Shown piece after piece: positions 17,658 to 26,196 of a stretch of 64,000 nucleotides of DNA. Source of the stretch: Burkholderiales bacterium 67-32 (lineage in GTDB: Bacteria; Pseudomonadota; Gammaproteobacteria; Burkholderiales; Burkholderiaceae_B); the NCBI GenBank assembly GCA_001898625.1, contig MKUP01000026.1, positions 248,001 through 312,000 on the forward strand, written 5' to 3'. The notes below the pieces were generated by a model. It had not been told where the DNA came from. It saw nothing but the letters and a program-made list of their open reading frames with translations, and did not search any database. Positions within the stretch are counted from its first letter, which is position 1; every line of letters starts with the position of its first letter. The translations under genes were made by a program, and so were the position numbers.

Positions 17658-18857
17658 ATGGATTTTGTGCTTTCGTTCTTGTCCGATGGTCTGCTTGGCG
17701 CGTCGTGGTGGCAGATCGTCGCCTTCACCCTGGTAGTCACTCATATCACCATTCTTGGCGTCACGATCTACCTGCACCGCAGCCAGGCGCACCGCGGGCT
17801 GGACCTGCATCCGGCCATCGCGCATTTCTTCCGTTTCTGGCTGTGGCTGACGACCGGCATGGTCACCAAGGAATGGGTGGCGATCCACCGCAAGCACCAC
17901 GCCCGCTGCGAGCGTGAAGGAGATCCCCATTCGCCCATGGTCTACGGCATCGGCAAGGTGTTCTTCCAGGGCGCTGAACTGTATCGCGACGAGGCGACCA
18001 ACCGCGAGACGATGGACAAGTTCGGCCACGGCACGCCCAACGACTGGGTCGAGCGCAACATCTATTCGCGTTTCGGCTGGCAGGGTGTGGGTGTGATGAT
18101 GGTGATCGATGTTGCGCTGTTCGGCGCGATCGGCCTGACCGTCTGGGCGGTGCAGATGATCTGGATCCCGTTCTGGGCGGCCGGCGTGGTCAACGGCATC
18201 GGCCATTTCTGGGGCTATCGCAACTACGCCAGCCCGGATGCCAGCCGCAACGTCTTCCCGTGGGGCATCGTCATCGGCGGCGAGGAACTGCACAACAACC
18301 ACCACGCCTACGCGTCGTCGGCTCGTTTCTCCACCAAGTGGTACGAGTTCGACATCGGCTGGGGTTATATCCGGGCCCTGGAGATCCTGCGCCTGGCCAA
18401 GGTCAAGAAGGTCGCGCCCAAGGTGCGGCTGGCGCACGGCAAGCCGGTTGACCTGGAAACCCTGCAGGCCGTCATCACGCACCGCTACGAGATCATGGCG
18501 CGCTACGCCGACCTGCTCAAGCATGCCTGCCGCGACGAGATCGTCCGCTTGAAGGCTGCCAAGGAATCGCATCTGCAGTGGAAGCTGCTGCGGCGCTCCA
18601 AGGCCCTCTTGCACCGCGCCGACGACGAGTCGCTGACGGATTCGCACCGCTCCGCGCTGAACACTTTGTTGGCCGACCACCGCTCGTTGGCCATCCTGGT
18701 CGAGATGCGGCGCGAACTGGTTGCCATCTGGGAGCGCTCCAGCGCATCCAGCGAACAACTGCTGCGCGACCTGCAGGACTGGTGCAACCGCGCCCAGCAA
18801 AGCGGCATCGCGCGGCTCGAAGAGTTCTCGGCCAGGCTGCGCAGCTACGCGACCTGA
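17658..18857 (+). CDS. Membrane acyl-lipid/acyl-CoA desaturase (DesA family) with helical C-terminal extension
   Basis: This 399-residue di-iron desaturase introduces a double bond into saturated acyl chains at the inner membrane. The three histidine boxes are HRSQAH (about residue 40), HRKHH (about 78) and ELHNNHHAY (about 212), with hydrophobic segments between them. The desaturase domain ends near residue 270. A further 130-residue charged helical region (for example LLADHRSLAILVEM and DLQDWCNRAQQSG) follows; it resembles the helical tail of ISL3-type transposases and is not part of the catalytic fold. It is transcribed alone and followed by a strong terminator. Likely role: membrane fluidity adjustment. 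Confidence 0.91.
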   Translation: MDFVLSFLSDGLLGASWWQIVAFTLVVTHITILGVTIYLHRSQAHRGLDLHPAIAHFFRFWLWLTTGMVTKEWVAIHRKHHARCEREGDPHSPMVYGIGKVFFQGAELYRDEATNRETMDKFGHGTPNDWVERNIYSRFGWQGVGVMMVIDVALFGAIGLTVWAVQMIWIPFWAAGVVNGIGHFWGYRNYASPDASRNVFPWGIVIGGEELHNNHHAYASSARFSTKWYEFDIGWGYIRALEILRLAKVKKVAPKVRLAHGKPVDLETLQAVITHRYEIMARYADLLKHACRDEIVRLKAAKESHLQWKLLRRSKALLHRADDESLTDSHRSALNTLLADHRSLAILVEMRRELVAIWERSSASSEQLLRDLQDWCNRAQQSGIARLEEFSARLRSYAT

Positions 18858-18876
18858 GCCCGCTGATAGGACACGA

Positions 18877-18904
18877 GAAAAAAGGAGCCACGGCTCCTTT
18901 TTTC
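18877..18904. terminator. Bidirectional intrinsic terminator (desaturase / MFS)
   Basis: A GC stem AGGAGCC/GGCTCCT with a short loop is flanked by A and T runs on both sides. It can end the desaturase transcript on the plus strand and the MFS transcript on the minus strand. Confidence 0.93.
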
Positions 18905-18929
18905 TTGGGTGGCCCAGTGGTGCGAAAGG

Positions 18930-20360
18930 TCAGCCGCGGGTCGGTGCCCCGTCCTGCCGGCGGTGGCCGCTCAGTTCGGCGCCGGCGTTGGCCGGCAGTT
19001 CACGGCACTGGGTGACGGCCAGCACGCCCAGCAGGCCCATGGCGGCAAAGGCCATGGTGAAGTCCGTCAGTTGCACGGCCGCATGGCCCAGCGTACGCAT
19101 GGAGGTGTCCAGCACCAGCGCGGCCAGGCCGATGCCCAGTGCCGCCGTCATCTGCTGGTTGGTGCTGGCCAGGCTTGTCGCCGCGCTCATGCGGGGCTGC
19201 GGCACGTCGGCGTAGACGATGGTGCCGTAGGCGTTGAACTGCAGCGACCGCGCCAGGCCGCCCAGGAGCAGCAGCAGGTAGATCGCCGCCAGCGGCCATT
19301 CCGGCCGGAAGGCGCCGCACAGGCCCAGCAGCACCGCCGACAGCAGGCCGTTCCAGATCATGACCCGCCGGTAGCCGAAGGCCCGCAGGAAGCGCACCGA
19401 GATCGCCTTCATCACCAGGCCGCCGACGGCGCCGGCAAAGGTGATGGCGCCGCTCTCGGCGGCCGACAGGCCAAAACCCAGTTGCAGCATCAGTGGCATC
19501 AGGAAGGGGAAGGAGCCGTAGGCCACCCGGTACAGGAAGCCGCCACGCATCGCCACGCGAAAGGTGGCGATGCGCATCAGGCTGAAGTCCAGCACCGGAT
19601 CGGCATGCCGGCGGCTGTGCCAGGCGTAGGCCAGCGCGCAGGCGGCCGCGGCACCCAGCAGGAGCAGCGCCGTCGGGGACAGGCCGCCGTGGCCCAGTCC
19701 TTCCAGCCCGACGATCAGGCAGGCCAGGGTGGCGGCCGCCAGGACGAAGCCCAGGTAGTCGAACGACGAGGGCGGCGCGTCGCTGCGGATGTCGGGGATA
19801 TAGGTGGTGGCGAGCGCGATGCCGGCCAATCCGATGGGTACGTTGATGAAGAAGATCCAGTGCCAGGACAGGTAGGTGGTCAGGAAGCCGCCGATCAGGG
19901 GGCCGACGGCGGGGCCGATCATCGCGGGAAACAGCACCCAGGACATGGCCGAGACCAACTGGGATTTCTCCACCGTGCGCAGCAGCACCAGCCGGCCCAC
20001 CGGCACCATCATCGCGCCGCTGGCGCCCTGCAGCAGCCGCGCGCCGATCAGCCACGGCAGGTTCTGCGCGAAGCCGCACAGCACGGAGCTGACGACGAAC
20101 AGCGTGATCGCGCCGCGGAAGGTGTTGCGCGTGCCGAAGCGGTCGGCGATCTTGCCGCTGATGGGAATGAAGGCCGCCAAGCTCAGCAGGTAGGCGGTCA
20201 TGGCGAAGTTCATGCGGACCGGATCGGTGCCCAGCGACTGCGCCATGGCCGGCAGCGCGGTCGAGATGATGGTGGAGTCCAGTTGCTCCATGAAGAACGC
20301 GCTGGCGACGATCAGCGCGATGATCCGGTAGCTGCCCTGGCGGGACGTGGCATGACCCAT
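18930..20360 (-). CDS. MFS drug exporter, DHA2 (EmrB/QacA) type
   Basis: This 476-residue major facilitator antiporter has many predicted membrane segments. The loop 2-3 motif A appears as GKIADRFGTRN and the antiporter motif C as GPAVGPLIGGF; both are typical of proton-driven drug exporters. TM1 carries FFMEQLDSTIISTALPAM, the DHA2 D1-type motif. The ATG at 20360 is used; a TTG seven codons upstream extends the frame. It shares its strand with the LysR gene 90 bases upstream but its substrate is unknown and a link to the itaconate genes is not supported by sequence. Confidence 0.88.
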   Translation of the reverse strand: MGHATSRQGSYRIIALIVASAFFMEQLDSTIISTALPAMAQSLGTDPVRMNFAMTAYLLSLAAFIPISGKIADRFGTRNTFRGAITLFVVSSVLCGFAQNLPWLIGARLLQGASGAMMVPVGRLVLLRTVEKSQLVSAMSWVLFPAMIGPAVGPLIGGFLTTYLSWHWIFFINVPIGLAGIALATTYIPDIRSDAPPSSFDYLGFVLAAATLACLIVGLEGLGHGGLSPTALLLLGAAAACALAYAWHSRRHADPVLDFSLMRIATFRVAMRGGFLYRVAYGSFPFLMPLMLQLGFGLSAAESGAITFAGAVGGLVMKAISVRFLRAFGYRRVMIWNGLLSAVLLGLCGAFRPEWPLAAIYLLLLLGGLARSLQFNAYGTIVYADVPQPRMSAATSLASTNQQMTAALGIGLAALVLDTSMRTLGHAAVQLTDFTMAFAAMGLLGVLAVTQCRELPANAGAELSGHRRQDGAPTRG

Positions 20361-20450
20361 GAAGCCGTGGTCTCTGTGCAATGAGTGGAACGCCCGCGCG
20401 GAATCGGGCGGGGAAGGGCGCGGCGGTGGCGGCCGCGCAAGCCCGCGATT

Positions 20451-21392
20451 TTAGTCCTTCGCGCGCGAACCTGCGGCGCTTCCCGCATGCGTGGCGGCGG
20501 CCTGCTCGCCGTAGGTCCGGACGGCATCGACCAGCGCCCGCACGCAGGCGGGCAGGGCCTCGAGTTCGCGCACCAGCAGGTCGCGTTCGCGCACGGCCCA
20601 CGGTTCGTCCAGTTCCACGATGGACAGTTCCATGGTGCGCCGGTGGCGGCGCGCCGCCGACTCCGGGATCACGCCTATGCCGACGTTCGCCTCCACCATC
20701 CGGCAGATGGCTTCGAAGCTCGATACCTGGATGCGCAGGATGAGCCCCGCGCCCCGGTTCTCGACCTGTTCCCGCAGGAAGGTCAGCATGGTGCTGCCCT
20801 CGTGCAGGCTGATGTGGGGGTAGCGCAGGGTATCGTCCAGGGTGACCCGGCCTCGCGCGGCCAGCGGGTGGGCGGTCGGAACGGCCAGCACCAGCCGGTC
20901 GGTGCTGAAGTGCAGGCGTTCCAGGCCGGGGGCGTTGATGGGGCCGGCGGTGATGCCGAGGTCGGTCGAGCCGTCCATCACCCCGCGGACGATGTCGCGG
21001 GTCAGCCGTTCCTGGAGATCCACCGTCACGCCTGGCCGGCCGGCCAGGAAGCGCGCCAGGATCTCGGGCATGAACTCGGTGACCGCGGTGGTGTTGGCGA
21101 AGATGCGGATATGGCCGGTGGTGCCGGTGCCGCCATCGGCGAAATCGTTCTTCAGGGAATCGACCTGCCGCATGACCTGGCGGGCGTGTTCCAGCAGTCG
21201 CCGGCCAGCGGGCGTCAGCTCCACCCCGCGGCTGTTCCGGTACAGCAGGCGGGCGTCGAGCCGGATTTCCAGCGACTTGATGCGGGTGCTGGCCGCGGTC
21301 AGCGAAAGGTGGGCGCGCCGCGCGCCCTGTGTCAGGCTGGGAGCTTCGGCCACATGGATGAAAAGCCTGAGGTCGGCCAGGTCGAGATGCAT
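20451..21392 (-). CDS. LysR-family regulator of the itaconate operon (RipR/ItcR-like)
   Basis: This 313-residue LTTR has the helix-turn-helix at residues 8-60 (PSLTQGARRAHLSLTAASTR) and an effector domain from about 92. It is divergent from the hydratase gene, the same arrangement as the LysR gene PA0877 beside the itaconate operon of Pseudomonas aeruginosa. By position it should activate the operon when itaconate (or itaconyl-CoA) is present. Family certain; the specific role is inferred from the neighbours. The 159-base intergenic region includes an AT-rich stretch near 21450-21475 where the operator would lie. Confidence 0.88.
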   Translation of the reverse strand: MHLDLADLRLFIHVAEAPSLTQGARRAHLSLTAASTRIKSLEIRLDARLLYRNSRGVELTPAGRRLLEHARQVMRQVDSLKNDFADGGTGTTGHIRIFANTTAVTEFMPEILARFLAGRPGVTVDLQERLTRDIVRGVMDGSTDLGITAGPINAPGLERLHFSTDRLVLAVPTAHPLAARGRVTLDDTLRYPHISLHEGSTMLTFLREQVENRGAGLILRIQVSSFEAICRMVEANVGIGVIPESAARRHRRTMELSIVELDEPWAVRERDLLVRELEALPACVRALVDAVRTYGEQAAATHAGSAAGSRAKD

Positions 21393-21551
21393 GGCGGCGG
21401 GGGCGGGGGAAAGCGTCCACCTTACCTGATCCCTTCCGTTTTGGCGAAGACTGGATAACGAAAATCAAAATTTACAGAAGGCTGGCGCGGGCGCATGCTG
21501 GCGGCATTTCCACGCAAGGCGGCGCCCGCGAGCGGTCCGCAAGGAGCAAGC

Positions 21552-22394
21552 ATGAGCCAGGACCAGGCTCCATCCCCACGAGACTGGATCGGGCGCACCG
21601 AGACCTCGGCCGACCAGATCACGAGCAATCTGGCGCGGCGCATCGCCGCCACCCTGGGGCAGCCGGCGCCCGAAGCGGGCGGCGGGCTGCCCGAACTGTG
21701 GCACTGGGCCTATTTCCAGGAGCCGCTGGACGCGGCCGGACTCGGCGCCGACGGGCATCCCGCGCGCGGCGGTTTCCTGCCGCCCGCCGAGCGGCGCAAT
21801 CGCATGTGGGCCGGCGGCCGGCTGGCGTTCCACCAGCCTCTGGTGGTGGGCGAGGACGCCACGCGCCATTCGACTATCCTGTCGGTGGAAGAGAAGGCGG
21901 GCCGCACCGGTTCCCTGCTGTTCGTGACCGTGCGCCACGACTACGCGCAGCGCGGCGTCCTGGCCGTGCGCGAGGAACAGGACATCGTCTATCGCGAGCC
22001 ATCCCCGCTGCGCACCGCCGACCCGGAACCCCTGCCGCCGTCCGGCTGGTCGGAAACCATCGTGCCCACGCCGACCCTGCTGTTCCGGTATTCGGCGGTC
22101 ACCTTCAACGGCCATCGCATCCACTACGACTGGCCTTATGCCACCGCCGAGGAAGGCTACGCCGGCCTGGTGGTGCACGGCCCCCTGATCGCGACGCTGC
22201 TGGTGAGGGCCTTCGTGCGCGCCCATCCGTCGCTGCGGCCGACGTATTTTTCCTATCGGGGCGTGCGGCCCCTGATCGCGCCCACGCCTTTCGAGGCGGC
22301 GGGACGGATGACCGGCGAGGGCGTGGCCCAGGTATGGGCCGGCAATGCGCAGGGCGGGATCCAGCGCGGCGAACTGCGCTACGTGCAGAGATAA
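21552..22394 (+). CDS. ich: Itaconyl-CoA hydratase / mesaconyl-C4-CoA hydratase-like (MaoC family)
   Basis: This 280-residue two-hotdog hydratase has an FAS1-like N-terminal half (from RDWIGRTETSADQI) and a MaoC-like C-terminal half with the catalytic region NGHRIHYDWPYA, where Asp and His act on the enoyl-CoA. In the itaconate route it converts itaconyl-CoA to (S)-citramalyl-CoA. The ATG at 21552 follows an AAGGAG ribosome site. It is the first gene of a five-gene operon in the same order as PA0878 onward in P. aeruginosa. A role on mesaconyl-C4-CoA in another pathway is the main alternative. Confidence 0.85.
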   Translation: MSQDQAPSPRDWIGRTETSADQITSNLARRIAATLGQPAPEAGGGLPELWHWAYFQEPLDAAGLGADGHPARGGFLPPAERRNRMWAGGRLAFHQPLVVGEDATRHSTILSVEEKAGRTGSLLFVTVRHDYAQRGVLAVREEQDIVYREPSPLRTADPEPLPPSGWSETIVPTPTLLFRYSAVTFNGHRIHYDWPYATAEEGYAGLVVHGPLIATLLVRAFVRAHPSLRPTYFSYRGVRPLIAPTPFEAAGRMTGEGVAQVWAGNAQGGIQRGELRYVQR

Positions 22395-22444
22395 CAACGG
22401 CGGCCCGCGCACAGGCGCACGGCCACCTGTCCATCGGAGACGGC

Positions 22445-23593
22445 ATGGAAGAGTATGACGACATCCGCCAGGGCGTGCGCGCCCTGTGCGCCCACTATGA
22501 CGCCGCCTACTGGCGCGGAGTGGACGAGGCCCGGGGCTTCCCCGAGGCGTTCGTCCGCGCATTGACCGAGGCCGGATGGCTGGGGGCGATGATCCCCGCC
22601 GAGTACGGCGGATCGGGCCTGGGGCTGTCCGAAGCCTCGGTGATCCTGGAGGAAGTCAACCGCTGCGGCGGCAACTCGGGGACCGTGCACGGACAGATGT
22701 ACAACCTGTTCACGCTGGTGCGCCACGGGTCGCAGGCGCAGAAAGATCATTTCTTGCCGCGCCTGGCCAGCGGCGAGCTGCGCCTGCAATCCATGGGCGT
22801 GACCGAACCGACCACCGGTACCGACACCACCCGGATCAAGACCACCGCCGTGCGGCGCGGCGACCGCTATGTGGTCAACGGGCAGAAGGTCTGGATCTCG
22901 CGCGTGCAGCACTCCGACCTCATGATCCTGCTGGCTCGCACCACACCCCTGGCCGAGGTCGCCAAGAAGACCGAGGGCATGTCCATCTTCCTGGTTGACC
23001 TGCGCGAGGCGATCGGGCATGGCATGGAGGTGCGCCCCATCGCCAACATGGTCAACCACGAGACCAACGAACTGTTCTTCGACAACCTGGAACTGCCGGT
23101 CGATAGCCTGATCGGCGAGGAAGGCAAAGGTTTTCGCTACATCCTGGACGGGCTCAACGCCGAGCGCACGCTGATCGCCGCTGAATGCATCGGCGACGGC
23201 CGCTGGTTCATCGAGCGCGCGCGCAGCTATGCCGGCGAGCGGCAGGTGTTCGGCCGCCCGATCGGCCAGAACCAGGGCGTGCAGTTTCCCATTGCCGAGG
23301 CCCACATCGAGGTCGAGGCCGCCGACCTGATGCGCTGGCGCGCCTGTCGCGAATACGACGGCGGCGTTCACGCGGGCGCCAGCGCCAACATGGCCAAGTA
23401 CCTGGCCGCCAAGGCTTCGTGGGAGGCGGCCAATGTCTGCCTGCAGACGCACGGCGGCTTCGGTTTCGCCTGCGAATACGACGTCGAGCGCAAGTTCCGC
23501 GAGACGCGCCTCTACCAGGTGGCGCCGATCTCGACCAATCTCATTCTTTCCTATGTGGCCGAGCACCTGTTGGGGCTGCCGCGTTCTTTCTGA
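22445..23593 (+). CDS. Acyl-CoA dehydrogenase of the itaconate operon
   Basis: This 382-residue flavoprotein of the acyl-CoA dehydrogenase fold has an N-terminal helical domain, a beta-domain with MGVTEPTTGTDTTRIKT and VVNGQKVWIS (FAD and substrate contacts), and a C-terminal helical domain ending THGGFGFACEYDVERKF. At the position where many members have the catalytic Glu (the Y-E-G-T motif) it reads LYQVAP with Q358, so the base may lie elsewhere or the reaction may differ. The start is the ATG at 22445 after GGAGA. The P. aeruginosa counterpart is PA0879. Its role in the pathway is not defined by sequence. Confidence 0.9.
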   Translation: MEEYDDIRQGVRALCAHYDAAYWRGVDEARGFPEAFVRALTEAGWLGAMIPAEYGGSGLGLSEASVILEEVNRCGGNSGTVHGQMYNLFTLVRHGSQAQKDHFLPRLASGELRLQSMGVTEPTTGTDTTRIKTTAVRRGDRYVVNGQKVWISRVQHSDLMILLARTTPLAEVAKKTEGMSIFLVDLREAIGHGMEVRPIANMVNHETNELFFDNLELPVDSLIGEEGKGFRYILDGLNAERTLIAAECIGDGRWFIERARSYAGERQVFGRPIGQNQGVQFPIAEAHIEVEAADLMRWRACREYDGGVHAGASANMAKYLAAKASWEAANVCLQTHGGFGFACEYDVERKFRETRLYQVAPISTNLILSYVAEHLLGLPRSF

Positions 23594-23602
23594 GGCGTTT
23601 CC

Positions 23603-24988
23603 ATGGACAAGACCAGCCTGGCGCGGGACGGCGCCACCGGCGCCCTGTGCGAATTCGTGGCGGCGCTGCGTTTCGAGGACCTGCCCCCGGCGTTGGTGGA
23701 CCGGACCGAGGACCTGTTCCTGGACTGGGTGGCGTCGGCCCTGGCCGGGAAGGGCGGGCATCCGGTGCCGCTGTTCGAGCGCTATGCCGCCGCGATGGGG
23801 CCGGCGCAGGGGCGCTGCGCGATCCTGACCAACCGGCGGACCACGTCGGCGCATTTCGCCGCGCTGGTCAACGGCGCGGCCTCGCACCTGGTCGAGCAGG
23901 ACGACCTGCACAACAGTTCGGTGCTGCATCCGGCCACCGTGGTGTTTCCCGCCGTCTTCGCCGCGGCGCAGGACCTGGGCAAGTCGGGCAGCGAGATGCT
24001 GGTGGCCGCGGTGGCCGGCTATGAGGCCGGCGTGCGCATCGGCGAATTCCTGGGCCGTTCGCATTACCGCATCTTCCATACGACGGGCACCGTGGGTACG
24101 CTGGCGGCCGCGGCCGGCGTGGCCAGACTGCTGGGGCAGGACGCGCGGACGCTGGCGCATACGCTGGGGTCGGCCGGAACCCAGGCCTCCGGCCTGTGGG
24201 AGTTCCTGCGCGAGGCAGCGGACTCCAAGCAGCTCCATACCGGCCAGGCGGCCGCGAACGGCCTCCTGGCCGCCTACCTGGCGCAGGATGGTCTGACGGG
24301 CGCGCATGGCGTGCTTGAAGGCCGGCAGGGCATGGCGGCGGGCATGTCCTCGGACGCGGATCCGAGCCGGCTTGGCGATCGCCTGGGCCAGCGCTGGGCC
24401 ACGCTGGAAACATCATTCAAGTTCCATGCCTCGTGCCGCCACACCCATCCGGCCGCCGATGCGCTGTTGCACCTGATGCGCACCGAAGGCATCACCCACG
24501 GCGACATCGCCGCCATCCGCGCCCGGGTGCATCGGGCCGCCATCGACGTGCTGGGCAACGTGGACGAACCCAGCACCGTGCACCAGGCCAAGTTCTCGAT
24601 GGGAGCGGTGCTGGGCCTGATCGCGGTCCATGGCCGCGCCGGCCTGGAGGAGTTCCGCGACCATGCGCTGAGCGATTCCGCGGTGGCGGGCATCCGCCGG
24701 CGCACGACCATGGTGCTGGACGACGAGGTCGACCGCGCCTATCCCGCCCGCTGGCTGGGGCGCGTCGAGGTGGATACGCGCGACGGCCGGCGCCTGGCGG
24801 CGGCCATCGACAGTCCCAAGGGCGACCCGGACAACACCTTGTCGCGCCCCGAGCTGGAAACCAAGCTGCGGCGCCTGGCGGCCTTCTCCGGCGCCGCGAC
24901 GCCGGCGCAGATCGATGCATGGATTCCGCGCCTGTGGAACCTGCGGCACGCGCGCGACCTGTCCGATTTCATGCCGGAGGAGTCATGA
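23603..24988 (+). CDS. MmgE/PrpD family protein
   Basis: This 461-residue member of the MmgE/PrpD family (2-methylcitrate dehydratase and cis-aconitate decarboxylase fold) carries family signatures DWVASALAGKGGHPV, VNGAASHLVEQDDLH and HTTGTVGTLAAAAGVARLL, plus FKFHASCRHTHPAADA. Relatives dehydrate methylcitrate or decarboxylate cis-aconitate to itaconate. In an itaconate operon it might process methylcitrate-like or citramalate-like acids. It starts 9 bases after the dehydrogenase gene and overlaps the next gene by 4 bases. P. aeruginosa has the same gene (PA0881) here, but its VOC-type neighbour PA0880 is absent in this window. Confidence 0.9.
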   Translation: MDKTSLARDGATGALCEFVAALRFEDLPPALVDRTEDLFLDWVASALAGKGGHPVPLFERYAAAMGPAQGRCAILTNRRTTSAHFAALVNGAASHLVEQDDLHNSSVLHPATVVFPAVFAAAQDLGKSGSEMLVAAVAGYEAGVRIGEFLGRSHYRIFHTTGTVGTLAAAAGVARLLGQDARTLAHTLGSAGTQASGLWEFLREAADSKQLHTGQAAANGLLAAYLAQDGLTGAHGVLEGRQGMAAGMSSDADPSRLGDRLGQRWATLETSFKFHASCRHTHPAADALLHLMRTEGITHGDIAAIRARVHRAAIDVLGNVDEPSTVHQAKFSMGAVLGLIAVHGRAGLEEFRDHALSDSAVAGIRRRTTMVLDDEVDRAYPARWLGRVEVDTRDGRRLAAAIDSPKGDPDNTLSRPELETKLRRLAAFSGAATPAQIDAWIPRLWNLRHARDLSDFMPEES

Positions 24989-26196
24989 GCCCATCCCTTT
25001 CATCGACCGCGCCGCGCCCGCTGGACGGCGTGACCGTGCTGAGCCTCGAACACGCCATCGCAGCGCCGTTCTGCACACGGCAACTGGCCGACCTGGGCGC
25101 GCGCGTGATCAAGATCGAACGCCCCGGGACGGGAGATTTCGCGCGCGGCTACGACGAGCGCGTGCGCGGGCTGTCGTCCCACTTCGTCTGGACCAACCGG
25201 TCGAAGGAAAGCCTGGCGCTGGACCTCAAGCAGGACGGCGCGCGCGAGGTGCTGGAGCGGCTGCTGCCGCGCGTGGACGTTTTGGTGCAGAACCTGGCGC
25301 CCGGCGCCGCCGACAGGCTGGGGCTGTCGTTCGAGGCGCTGCATGCGCGCCATCCCGGGCTGATCGTCTGCGACATCTCGGGCTATGGCGATAGCGGCCC
25401 GTATCGCGACAAGAAGGCCTACGACCTGCTGATACAAAGCGAGGGCGGCTTCCTGTCGGTCACGGGCACGCCCGGCGAACCGTCCAAGGCCGGCGCCTCG
25501 GTGGCCGACATCGCCGCCGGCATGTACGCCTATTCCAACATCCTGGCCGCGCTGCTGCTGCGGGCCACGACGGGGAAGGGCAGCCGCGTCGACGTCTCCA
25601 TGCTCGAGAGCATGGTCGAGTGGATGGGCTATCCCATGTACTACGCGTTCGACGGCGCGGCCCCGCCGCCGCGCTCGGGCGCCTCGCACGCGACCATCTA
25701 TCCCTACGGTCCGTTTCCCGCGGGCGATGGCGGCACCGTGATGCTCGGCCTGCAGAACGAACGCGAATGGCGCGTCTTCTGCGAACGGGTGCTGGCCCGG
25801 CCCGACCTCGCTGGCGATCCCCGCTTCGACGCCAACTCGCGGCGCACCGAAAACCGGGCCGCGTTGCGCGAGATCATCGTGGAGGTTTTTGCCGGCCTGA
25901 CCACCGACCAGGTCATGGCGGCGCTGGACGAAGCCCAGATCGCCAACGCCCGCGTCAACGACATGGCGGGCGTCTGGGCTCACCCGCAACTGGCGGCCCG
26001 CCAGCGCTGGACCCGGGTCGACAGTCCGGCAGGTTCGCTGCCCGCGCTGCTGCCGCCGGGCACGGGCGGCGCCTACGACGCCCGCATGGATCCGGTTCCG
26101 GCCCTGGGCGAACACACGGCGGCCATTCTGGCCGAACTCGGCTACGGCGAGGCAGACGTCCAGGCCTTGCGCGCCGCCCGGGCGGTGGGCGCATGA
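24985..26196 (+). CDS. ict: Itaconate CoA-transferase-like protein (CaiB/BaiF family)
   Basis: This 403-residue family III CoA-transferase activates itaconate by moving CoA from succinyl-CoA. Family signatures are LDGVTVLSLEHAIAAPFC at the N-terminus, GDFARGYDERV, and the catalytic aspartate region SVADIAAGMYAYS around residue 172, the equivalent of Asp169 in formyl-CoA transferase. The start ATG at 24985 lies after GGAGG and overlaps the PrpD stop. It is equivalent by position to PA0882 (Ict) and to RipA of Yersinia pestis. Substrate assignment is by operon context. Confidence 0.86.
   Translation: MSPSLSSTAPRPLDGVTVLSLEHAIAAPFCTRQLADLGARVIKIERPGTGDFARGYDERVRGLSSHFVWTNRSKESLALDLKQDGAREVLERLLPRVDVLVQNLAPGAADRLGLSFEALHARHPGLIVCDISGYGDSGPYRDKKAYDLLIQSEGGFLSVTGTPGEPSKAGASVADIAAGMYAYSNILAALLLRATTGKGSRVDVSMLESMVEWMGYPMYYAFDGAAPPPRSGASHATIYPYGPFPAGDGGTVMLGLQNEREWRVFCERVLARPDLAGDPRFDANSRRTENRAALREIIVEVFAGLTTDQVMAALDEAQIANARVNDMAGVWAHPQLAARQRWTRVDSPAGSLPALLPPGTGGAYDARMDPVPALGEHTAAILAELGYGEADVQALRAARAVGA

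Noticed and set aside
17404..17740. Small open frames between the methyltransferase and desaturase genes
   Set aside because: Several overlapping frames in both directions, none with a ribosome site or conserved-looking sequence.
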